Source of the DNA: Halobacteriales archaeon
GTDB taxonomy: Archaea > Thermoplasmatota > SW-10-69-26 > JACQPN01 > JAIVGT01
Length of the DNA stretch: 5,237 bases
Direction: 5' to 3'
Assembly (NCBI GenBank): GCA_020201485.1
Contig: JAIVGT010000076.1
Coordinates: 1 to 5,237 of the forward strand
The translations under genes and the position numbers were made by a program. The notes under the pieces are model-generated. The model did not search any database. It saw nothing but the letters and a program-made list of their open reading frames with translations, and had not been told where the DNA came from. The stretch's first letter is position 1. Every line of letters begins with the position of its first letter. Shown piece by piece: positions 1 to 4,794 of this stretch.

Positions 1-119
1 CGGTCACGTACAGCGTCCGAGGCGGCACGCCCTACGCGCCGCCGAGGAGCCCGCTGCCGTTCGAGGGCTGGCTCCTCCTGCCCGCGCTCCTCGGCGCGGC
101 GCTCGCCCGGAGGCGCTGA
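1..119 (+). CDS. C-terminal end of a surface-anchored protein (partial)
   Basis: Only the last 38 or so codons are visible (frame beginning at position 3, TGA at 117-119); the 5' part lies outside the window. The visible end is a Pro-rich linker (APPRSPLPFEG), a hydrophobic helix (WLLLPALLGAALA) and a terminal Arg-Arg-Arg. This linker-helix-Arg layout is the usual form of archaeal C-terminal surface anchors and resembles the tails of the proteins at 1045-1587 and 3882-4544, although the PGF triplet itself is absent. I infer an exported protein held in the membrane by its C-terminus; its function cannot be judged. The TGA is immediately followed by the ATG of the next gene, and the Arg codons CGG-AGG contain that gene's SD site, so the two are almost certainly co-transcribed. 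Confidence 0.75.
   Translation, partial: VTYSVRGGTPYAPPRSPLPFEGWLLLPALLGAALARRR
109..113 (+). promoter_or_regulatory. Shine-Dalgarno site for the gene at 120
   Basis: A perfect GGAGG lies six bases before the ATG at 120. It falls inside the codons for the last arginines of the preceding protein (CGG AGG CGC TGA). It fixes the start of the downstream gene and supports translation from a shared mRNA. Confidence 0.8.
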
Positions 120-596
120 ATGGAGCCGAGGGAGGTGCTGAAGGCCGGGGCAGCGTGCAGCGCGGTCGCCGGCCTCATCCACGTCGTGAACGCGCCGGAG
201 CACCTGGGCGAATGGTGGGGCTACGGGCTGTTCTTCCTCTTCGCCAGCGTGGCGCAGTTCTGGTTCGCCCTCGGCCTGCTCGCGGACTGGCACGCGCGCG
301 AGCCGGGCCTGGCGGCGCCGGAGCTCGCGGGGCGCGTCGGCACGCGCGGCTTCGTCCTGCTCGGCAGCGCACCCCGCACCTGGCACGCGCTCGGCGTCGC
401 CGGCAACGCCAGCATCGTCCTCCTCTACGTCGTCACGCGCACCGTCGGCATCCCGCCCTTCGGCCCGGCAGCGGGCGAGGTCGAGCCGCTCACGCCGCTC
501 GGGGTGGCGTCGAAGGCGTTCGAGCTGGTGCTCATCGCGCTCCTCCTCACGATGCTCCGCGCGCCCAGCGGGAGCCCGCGCCCGACCGCGGCTTAG
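120..596 (+). CDS. Four-helix membrane protein of unknown function
   Basis: 158 residues with about four hydrophobic helices, near residues 8-25, 34-55, 87-106 and 131-147. The end of helix 1 and the loop after it carry IHVVNAPEHLGEWWGYG, with His21, Glu27, His28, Glu31 and Trp32-Trp33, and the loop after helix 3 carries TRTVGIPPFGPAAGE. From memory, these two blocks mark a family of small membrane proteins in actinobacteria, Chloroflexota and some archaea that has no established function. The His/Glu cluster at a membrane edge could bind a metal or haem, but this is inference. The start is set by GGAGG at 109-113. The gene abuts the preceding one and meets the lipoprotein gene tail to tail, with their stop codons overlapping at 593-596. 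Reality of the gene is near certain; its role is unknown. Confidence 0.88.
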   Translation: MEPREVLKAGAACSAVAGLIHVVNAPEHLGEWWGYGLFFLFASVAQFWFALGLLADWHAREPGLAAPELAGRVGTRGFVLLGSAPRTWHALGVAGNASIVLLYVVTRTVGIPPFGPAAGEVEPLTPLGVASKAFELVLIALLLTMLRAPSGSPRPTAA

Positions 597-1042
597 CAGG
601 CGCGCTTCACGAGGAACGGGAACGCCTGGAGGGTCACGTCCGTCGCGGCGGTGAAGCTGCCTTGGCCCTGGACGTTCGCGTTCGCCGCCAGCCGGTACGT
701 GCCGGGCGTGACCTTCTCCCCCGGCTCGAACCATTGGATGGTGCCGTCGGGTGCGAACTGGTCGGCATGCAGCACGGCGCTCCAGTTGTCCACGCGCGTG
801 TACGTGCTGCCCGCGACGAGGCGCGAGAGCACCGCGTCCATGCTCCCGTCGAAGGGCACCGGCTGGCGCTGGTCCGCGCCCAAGGCGCGCAGCTCCATGA
901 AGATGTCCACGCTGCCGTTGCAGTCGTAGTCGTCCTGCACGGCCACGACCTCGATGCGGCTCACCGGCGTGCCCTTCGCCTCGTTGCTCGCGCAGCCGGC
1001 GAGGAGCAAGGCCAGCACGAGGAACGCGAGCGGGGCGCGCAT
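593..1042 (-). CDS. Exported lipoprotein with a calcium-loop-like motif
   Basis: 149 residues. I chose the ATG at 1042 because it gives a clean lipoprotein signal: Met-Arg, a hydrophobic core, then the lipobox LAGC with Cys17 as the lipidation site. Longer in-frame versions would run through the upstream gene in another frame. The mature part has a D-x-D-x-N-G-x-x-D stretch (Asp38, Asp40, Asn42, Ser44, Asp46), like EF-hand or dockerin calcium loops, then alternating polar and hydrophobic segments typical of a beta-sandwich (PGEKVTPGTYRLAANANV). Cys41 and the terminal Cys149 could pair. It is the last gene of a three-gene operon, two bases after the previous stop, with an SD-like AGGCGGTGA just upstream. 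No family recognised; the metal role is inferred from motif and context only. Confidence 0.85.
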   Translation of the reverse strand: MRAPLAFLVLALLLAGCASNEAKGTPVSRIEVVAVQDDYDCNGSVDIFMELRALGADQRQPVPFDGSMDAVLSRLVAGSTYTRVDNWSAVLHADQFAPDGTIQWFEPGEKVTPGTYRLAANANVQGQGSFTAATDVTLQAFPFLVKRAC

Positions 1043-1044
1043 GC

Positions 1045-1053
1045 TCACCGCCT
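1045..1053 (-). promoter_or_regulatory. Shine-Dalgarno-like site for the lipoprotein gene
   Basis: On the minus strand AGGCGGTGA precedes the ATG at 1042 by two bases. With one mismatch (C for A) it matches the extended SD sequence AGGAGGTGA. It covers the last two Arg codons and the stop codon of the upstream gene. The spacing is shorter than usual, so strength is uncertain. Confidence 0.5.
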
Positions 1054-1587
1054 GCGCCCGAGGAACGCGAGCGCGGCCACGGCGGCGAGGAGAGCGAGGC
1101 TGCCTGGCAGCGGTGTCTGGTTCTGCAGCGGGACGCCGCCTGGAGGCGTGCTCGCTGGGTACACGTGGTTGTCGAACGCGGCCGTGGACGCGCCCGCATC
1201 CGGCGGGAGGCTCAGCGCGTACGATGTGCGCCCTTCCGGGCCCATCCGCGTGTCGGTGAAGAGGAAGCCGACGTGGCGCTGCGCCAGGCACGCCGTGACA
1301 TCGGTCGCTCCGGGCGCGCACGGCGGGAGCGTCGTGCGGTTCACGAGTTTGCCGCCCGCATCGTGGTCCTCCGTCACGAGCGTCCCGTTCGGCACTTCGA
1401 CGAGCTGCTGCGTCGCGCGGTCCGTGACGTTCCACGCCAAGCGCACGCCCTCGCCCGCCGTGAGCAGGTCGAACGTGTAGAAGATGACGTGGTACCTCCC
1501 CACGTCCTTCGCCACCTCGATGCTCTGCCCGTGCGCGAGCGCGCCAGGCACGAGGAGGAGCAAGCCGAGCAGGAGTGCGCGCTTCAT
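1045..1587 (-). CDS. Exported, C-terminally anchored protein, possibly FixH/YtkA-like
   Basis: 180 residues. The ATG at 1587 has SD GAGGTG six bases upstream and begins a clear signal peptide (MKR, Leu-rich core, ALA), predicting cleavage so that His19 is the first mature residue. The mature domain starts VGRYHVIFYTFDLLTAGEGV then VRLAWNVTDRATQQLVEV, a pattern of strands and a 'G-E-x-x-x-L...V-T-D' turn like FixH/YtkA-type extracytoplasmic domains; this is suggestive, not proven. Cys90 and Cys100 could form a disulfide. Four N-x-T sequons (Asn53, 67, 83, 156) suggest surface glycosylation. After a Pro/Gly/Gln linker comes LPGS, a hydrophobic helix and a terminal Arg-Arg-Arg anchor. It overlaps the upstream gene by four bases (ATGA) and ends two bases before the lipoprotein gene. 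A copper or redox-metal role is inferred from the neighbours and the N-terminal His. Confidence 0.85.
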   Translation of the reverse strand: MKRALLLGLLLLVPGALAHGQSIEVAKDVGRYHVIFYTFDLLTAGEGVRLAWNVTDRATQQLVEVPNGTLVTEDHDAGGKLVNRTTLPPCAPGATDVTACLAQRHVGFLFTDTRMGPEGRTSYALSLPPDAGASTAAFDNHVYPASTPPGGVPLQNQTPLPGSLALLAAVAALAFLGRRR

Positions 1588-2042
1588 CGCCGCCACCTCG
1601 CCAGGAGCGCCACGCCCGCCAGCGCCGCGAAGCCCAGCCAGGGGGCGAACGGGGTCTTGGCCGGGGCGTATTCCAGGTGGTACGTGTAGTGGTAGCTCAC
1701 GGTGTCGTTGCCGTTGTTGATCCAGAGGAGGCTGAACAGGCCGTCGCGGTCGGCCAGGAGCTTGCTGTCCTGGCTCGCGTAGGTCCCGGAGCTGATGTTC
1801 ACGAGCTCCGTCCCGAGGTGGATGTGCGTGCTGAAGTCGAGCATGCCCCCCGGGGGGGACGTGACCTGCCAGGCGAACACGATGCTGTCGCCCTTCTTCA
1901 GCGTGTGCGGAGCCTGGTGGCAGCCCTGCCCGGGCTGGAGGGTGAGCGTCGCCTCGGCCGGGTTGCACGCCGCGCCCTGCGCGGCAGCGGGCGAGGCCAG
2001 GCCTGCGAGGAGGAGCAGCGCCAGCGGCAGCGCGAGGCGCAT
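1584..2042 (-). CDS. His-rich exported anchored protein, GOLD-like beta-sandwich
   Basis: 152 residues with a signal peptide (MRL, Leu/Ala core, SPAAAQG around residues 17-23), an extracytoplasmic domain and a C-terminal helix ending RWRR (about 132-152). The domain, roughly residues 30-125, reads like an emp24/GOLD-type beta-sandwich: IVFAWQVTSP, LDFSTHIHLG, then GLFSLLWINNGNDTVSYHY. I give that assignment about 40 percent. Six of its histidines come in pairs: His42/His46, His73/His75 and His118/His122, with Cys26 and Cys41 able to form a disulfide. This could be a metal site formed on one face, but that is inference. Asn82 and Asn112 are sequons. It is the first gene of the minus-strand operon, has no SD site, and is probably read from a short-leader or leaderless mRNA starting in the divergent region. 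Confidence 0.87.
   Translation of the reverse strand: MRLALPLALLLLAGLASPAAAQGAACNPAEATLTLQPGQGCHQAPHTLKKGDSIVFAWQVTSPPGGMLDFSTHIHLGTELVNISSGTYASQDSKLLADRDGLFSLLWINNGNDTVSYHYTYHLEYAPAKTPFAPWLGFAALAGVALLARWRR
1594..1599 (-). promoter_or_regulatory. Shine-Dalgarno site for the gene starting at 1587
   Basis: GAGGTG on the minus strand, six bases before the ATG at 1587, inside the Ala-Arg-Trp codons of the upstream protein's C-terminal tail. It supports the chosen start and translational coupling through the four-base ATGA overlap. Confidence 0.75.
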
Positions 2043-2067
2043 GGCAGCCGCGCTACGCGCGCGCCCC

Positions 2068-2080
2068 GGAAAGCCTTTGC
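2068..2080 (-). promoter_or_regulatory. Candidate archaeal promoter of the minus-strand operon
   Basis: Reading on the minus strand, GCAAAGGCTTTCC ends 25 bases before the ATG at 2042. It is one of few A/T-containing patches in a G+C-rich region and resembles the element before the gene at 3882 (GCAAGCCTCTTATCC). A purine-rich BRE-like half followed by a pyrimidine/T-rich TATA-like half fits archaeal promoters. With no SD site present, a leaderless or short-leader transcript is likely. The same patch on the plus strand reads AAAGCCTTT, so its direction is not certain. Confidence 0.4.
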
Positions 2081-2110
2081 GGATGGGTCGGAGCGGCCGC
2101 CGCGCCGGTC

Positions 2111-2120
2111 GTTCGAGAAT
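2111..2120. promoter_or_regulatory. Candidate regulator site, copy 1 (GTTCGAGAAT)
   Basis: This decamer lies in the divergent region, 30 bases upstream of the minus-strand promoter element and 39 bases before the ATG at 2160. Nine of ten bases match the decamer at 3821-3830 on the opposite strand. Its position could let one regulator act on both divergent transcripts. No protein is known to bind it. Confidence 0.3.
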
Positions 2121-2121
2121 T

Positions 2122-2138
2122 GGGAAAACGTTCTTCCC
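2122..2138 (+). promoter_or_regulatory. Candidate promoter and inverted repeat before the CopC-CopD gene
   Basis: The 17-base stretch GGGAAAACGTTCTTCCC ends 21 bases before the ATG at 2160 and is the most A/T-rich patch of the divergent region. Its ends are complementary (GGGAA and TTCCC around seven bases), which would suit a dimeric regulator, and its TTCTTCCC end resembles TCTTATCCC before the gene at 3882 at the same distance from the start. It may serve as TATA-like element, operator or both. No SD site follows it. Confidence 0.35.
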
Positions 2139-2159
2139 GCCCGCCGACATGGACGCGCG

Positions 2160-3812
2160 ATGGGCGCGCGGCCGTTCCTCCTGCTCGCCATGCTCCTCGC
2201 CGCGCCGACGCTCGCCGGCTTGGCGCAGGGCCATGCCGTGCCCGTCACGAGCGTGCCGGCGAGCGGCGCGGTCCTGCAGGCCCCGCCGCGCGAGGTGCGC
2301 ATCGCGTTCAGCGAGCGTGTGGACCCGGGGCCGAGCGGCATCGACGTGCGCGCGAGCAACGGCACCGTGGTCAGCGGGCGGAGCGAGGTGCTCCCCGACG
2401 GCATCACGGTGCGCGCATCGCTCCCGGCGAGCCTCGACCATGGCCCGTACACCGTCGCCTGGCGCACGACGAGCGCCGTGGACGGCCACAGCACGCGCGG
2501 CATCCTGAGCTTCCTCTACCACGACCCGAGCAAGCCGCTGAACGCGAGCGACCTGCCGCCGGAGGGCCAGCAGGAAGCGCTCGTCAGCCCGCTGGACCCG
2601 CCGTTGCGTGCGCTCGGGTATGCCGGCATGCTCGTCGGCTTCGGCACGGCGGTGGTCATGCTCGTGGTCGCGCCCCGCGGCCCGTCGCTCCCGTCGCGCC
2701 GACCGGCGCTGCTCGCCCTGGCCGCATGCCTGGCCGGAGCGGTCGGAGCGCTCGGACTGGCGCTGTCGCAGCAAGCCGCAGCGGCGCAGCTCGGTGGCAC
2801 CTCCGGCTTGTTCTCCGGGCGCTTCGGCGAGCTCGCGCTGGCGCGCGCCGGGTTGCTCGCGCTCGCGGGTGCGCTGGCAGGCGCGAGGCTGGTCGGCCCG
2901 GCGCGGCACGCGGCGAGGCTGTGGTCTGCGAGCGCGCTCCTGCTCCTCGGGGCGATGCTGGCCATGAGCCTGTCGAGCCACGCCGCCGCGCTCCCATCCT
3001 TCACGGCCATCGCCATCGGCCTCGACACGTTGCACCTCGCCGCCGGTGGGGCGTGGGTCGGCGGCATCGTCGCGCTCGGTTGGGTCCTGTGGCGCGGCAC
3101 GGGCGAGGAGCCGGGCTGGGACCGGCTGGCGCTCCGCTACAGCAGCCTGGCATGGTTCGCGTCGCTCGCCGTCGTCGGCACCGGCGTCGTGCAGGGCGTG
3201 CTGGAGCTGAAGACGCTCGACGCGCTCCTCGGCAGCAGCTACGGCCAAGTCCTGATGGCGAAGAGCGCGCTCGTCCTCGGCCTGCTCGGCTTCGGCGGGC
3301 TCCACCGGTTCCGCCTCATCCCGGCCCTGCAGCGGCGGGCCGGCCGCGCCTGGCATCGCCTGGGCAGCTCGCTCCGCCAGGAGGCCGTGCTCGGCATCGC
3401 CGTCATCTGCGTCGCCGGCCTGCTCACCTCGCTCAGCCCGCCCTATCCGCCCGCCCCGCCCGGGCCGCCGCCGGTCGTGACCTATGGCCAGGTGAAGGAC
3501 GGCGAGAACCTGACCGTGCTCCTGAGCCCGAACCCGGTGCGCGTCGGCCAGGCCACGCTCGACCTGTTCCTGTACGACGCGGCCGGCCTGAGCGACACGA
3601 ACGCGACGAACGTCACGCTCACCCTGCGCCCGCCGGACGCGACCCTCGGCACCAGCCAATCCAAGCTCCAGCATCCGCACCCCGGCCATTTCGCCACCGA
3701 AGGGCCGCTGTTCGCCATGCCCGGCACCTGGACCCTGCGCTTCGACGTGCAACGCAGCGGGGCGTTCGACGTGGTCGCGGACTTCCAGGTCCCGGTCGAG
3801 GCCGCGGGGTGA
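2160..3812 (+). CDS. CopC-CopD-YtkA-like copper fusion protein
   Basis: 550 residues, three parts. After a signal peptide (MGARP, Leu/Ala core, AQG) the CopC domain runs from His25 to about Tyr120; it shows the family's Cu(II) ligands, a predicted N-terminal His25 and the D-x-H motif Asp108/His110, and has no methionine, so the Met-rich Cu(I) site of classical CopC is absent. Residues about 149-427 form a CopD domain with eight hydrophobic helices, including SSHAAA (His274) and DTLHLAAGGAWVGG (His292), candidates for copper passage through the membrane. After a Pro-rich linker, residues about 439-550 resemble a YtkA-like domain (LSPNPVRVGQATLDLFLYD, MPGTWTLRFDVQRSG) with HPHPGH (His505, 507, 510). 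Known CopCD proteins are linked to copper import or tolerance; direction cannot be told here. ATG at 2160 is the only in-frame start fitting the signal peptide; the ATG at 2149 is out of frame. Confidence 0.93.
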   Translation: MGARPFLLLAMLLAAPTLAGLAQGHAVPVTSVPASGAVLQAPPREVRIAFSERVDPGPSGIDVRASNGTVVSGRSEVLPDGITVRASLPASLDHGPYTVAWRTTSAVDGHSTRGILSFLYHDPSKPLNASDLPPEGQQEALVSPLDPPLRALGYAGMLVGFGTAVVMLVVAPRGPSLPSRRPALLALAACLAGAVGALGLALSQQAAAAQLGGTSGLFSGRFGELALARAGLLALAGALAGARLVGPARHAARLWSASALLLLGAMLAMSLSSHAAALPSFTAIAIGLDTLHLAAGGAWVGGIVALGWVLWRGTGEEPGWDRLALRYSSLAWFASLAVVGTGVVQGVLELKTLDALLGSSYGQVLMAKSALVLGLLGFGGLHRFRLIPALQRRAGRAWHRLGSSLRQEAVLGIAVICVAGLLTSLSPPYPPAPPGPPPVVTYGQVKDGENLTVLLSPNPVRVGQATLDLFLYDAAGLSDTNATNVTLTLRPPDATLGTSQSKLQHPHPGHFATEGPLFAMPGTWTLRFDVQRSGAFDVVADFQVPVEAAG

Positions 3813-3820
3813 CTTGAACG

Positions 3821-3830
3821 ATTTTCGAAC
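3821..3830. promoter_or_regulatory. Candidate regulator site, copy 2 (ATTTTCGAAC)
   Basis: The reverse complement, GTTCGAAAAT, matches the decamer at 2111-2120 in nine of ten bases. It lies 51 bases before the ATG at 3882, upstream of the TATA-like element. Read in the direction of the gene it has the same orientation relative to 3882 as copy 1 has relative to the minus-strand operon, and the similarity continues weakly downstream (C-x-G-G-C-G). This is a proposed shared operator only. Confidence 0.3.
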
Positions 3831-3846
3831 ATCGGGCGTCGCCGGC

Positions 3847-3861
3847 GCAAGCCTCTTATCC
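3847..3861 (+). promoter_or_regulatory. Archaeal TATA/BRE-like promoter for the gene at 3882
   Basis: GCAAGCCTCTTATCC, with CTTATC at 3855-3860, ends about 20 bases before the ATG at 3882. Position and composition fit an archaeal TATA box driving a leaderless or nearly leaderless transcript, and no convincing SD site is present. It means this gene can be transcribed separately from the CopC-CopD gene 69 bases upstream. Confidence 0.5.
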
Positions 3862-3881
3862 CTCGCCAACGGTGCCGAGCC

Positions 3882-4544
3882 ATGCGCCGTGTCCTCGCGT
3901 TGCTGCTCGTCCTCGCCTTGCCTGTGACCGCGCTCACCGCCCAGGCGCACGAGCACGTGTGCGTCAAGGGCACGACCGCCACCGCGTTGACCGAGGAGGG
4001 CGCGCACTGCGGCGCGGACCAGGGTCTCGAGTTCGCCGTGGGCTGGCGGAACGAGCCGCCCGTCACCGGCCTGCTGAACGGCCTCGACCTCGGCATCACG
4101 ACCCCGGCCGACGGCAAGCCGGTGGAGAACGTCACCACCGTCACCGCGCAGTACGAGACCGGCGGGCAGGTCCGCCAGCTCAGCCTGGATGGCCAGTTCG
4201 GCAAGCCGGGCTGGTACACGGACTCCATCATCCCGACGAAGGAAGGCCAGTACACCGTGCGCATCGGCGGCAGCGTGCTCGGCCACACCACGAGCTTCAC
4301 CGTGCACCCGGAGGCCGTGGACCCGGCCGGCGACCTCATGTTCCCCGTGAAGGACCCGAGCGCGGGCGACCTCAACGCGCGCCTGACCGCGCTGGAGCAG
4401 AACGTGGACCAGATGAAGAACGCCGCCCAACAGGGGGGCGTGAACGTCACGCCCGGCAACCAGGGCAGCAAGACGCCCGGCTTCGAGCCGCTCGTCGTCG
4501 TCGGCGCGCTCGCCGTGGCCCTGGTCCTCGTCCGCCGGCGCTGA
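3882..4544 (+). CDS. Exported PGF-CTERM protein associated with CopC-CopD
   Basis: 220 residues. Signal peptide MRRVLALLLVLALP...AQA, with cleavage predicted before His23, giving a mature start His-Glu-His. A free N-terminus with His in third place is the ATCUN-type Cu(II)/Ni(II) motif. Cys27 and Cys43 may form a disulfide. The domain at about 45-145 (VGWRNEPPVTGLLNGLDLGI, then FGKPGWYTDSIIPTKEGQYT) resembles, from memory, beta-sandwich proteins encoded beside CopC in actinobacteria and Chloroflexota, which also have a short coiled coil and a C-terminal helix. Here the coiled coil is near 160-180 (DLNARLTALEQNVDQM). The end is a clear PGF-CTERM signal: Pro199-Gly200-Phe201, hydrophobic helix, Arg218-220. 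In haloarchaea such tails are cut by archaeosortase A and replaced by a lipid; the same is inferred here. Probably a surface copper-binding partner of the preceding fusion. Confidence 0.9.
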   Translation: MRRVLALLLVLALPVTALTAQAHEHVCVKGTTATALTEEGAHCGADQGLEFAVGWRNEPPVTGLLNGLDLGITTPADGKPVENVTTVTAQYETGGQVRQLSLDGQFGKPGWYTDSIIPTKEGQYTVRIGGSVLGHTTSFTVHPEAVDPAGDLMFPVKDPSAGDLNARLTALEQNVDQMKNAAQQGGVNVTPGNQGSKTPGFEPLVVVGALAVALVLVRRR

Positions 4545-4552
4545 GCCCTCAG
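4541..4552. repeat. 12-base palindrome joining two convergent stop codons
   Basis: CTGAG-CC-CTCAG contains the TGA of the plus-strand gene (4542-4544) and the TGA of the minus-strand gene (4549-4551, read on the minus strand). Only four bases separate the two genes. The hairpin is short and has no following T tract, so I do not call it a terminator. Confidence 0.5.
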
Positions 4553-4773
4553 TTGCTGACGCCCGGGCAGAGCGGGCCGCCGCTCAGGAAGCCCTCGACG
4601 TCGACGGCGTTGGCGCAGGCCACCACGCAGTCCACGAAGCCGGTGACGGCGTCGGGGAGGGGCGCGGTGTGCAGGTGGCAGCCGCGGCCCGGCGGGGCCG
4701 TGGCGGCCGCGAGCGGGGACACGGTCACGAGGATGAGGCTCAGGGCGAGGACTCCGACGAGCACGGCGCGCAT
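4549..4773 (-). CDS. Very small secreted four-cysteine protein
   Basis: 74 residues. Residues 1-24 form a signal peptide (MRAVLVGVLALSLILVTVSP, then LAAA with a likely cut near Ala24). The mature part of about 50 residues has four cysteines, Cys32, Cys49, Cys53 and Cys69, with CHLH at 32-35 and C-V-V-A-C at 49-53. Two disulfides, or a small Cys/His metal site, are both possible. I recognise no family. Signal peptide, codon use in line with the neighbours and a promoter-like element at the right distance argue that it is real despite its size. It converges on the PGF-CTERM gene, four bases away. A copper link would rest on location alone. Confidence 0.7.
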   Translation of the reverse strand: MRAVLVGVLALSLILVTVSPLAAATAPPGRGCHLHTAPLPDAVTGFVDCVVACANAVDVEGFLSGGPLCPGVSN

Positions 4774-4794
4774 GCGGGGCCAGCACGGAGATGG

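Noticed and set aside
155..1480. Long plus-strand open frame of 441 codons
   Set aside because: Arg/Ala/Pro-rich translation without domains, crossing two real genes with signal peptides on the other strand; a by-product of high G+C content.
2149..2151. ATG eleven bases before the chosen CopC-CopD start
   Set aside because: It is in a different frame from the CopC coding sequence; no in-frame start other than 2160 precedes the signal peptide.
2043..4430. Minus-strand open frame running antisense through the CopC-CopD gene
   Set aside because: The 948-codon frame is real only in its last 152 codons (1584-2042). The rest is low-complexity Arg/Glu/Ala-rich shadow of the copper gene.
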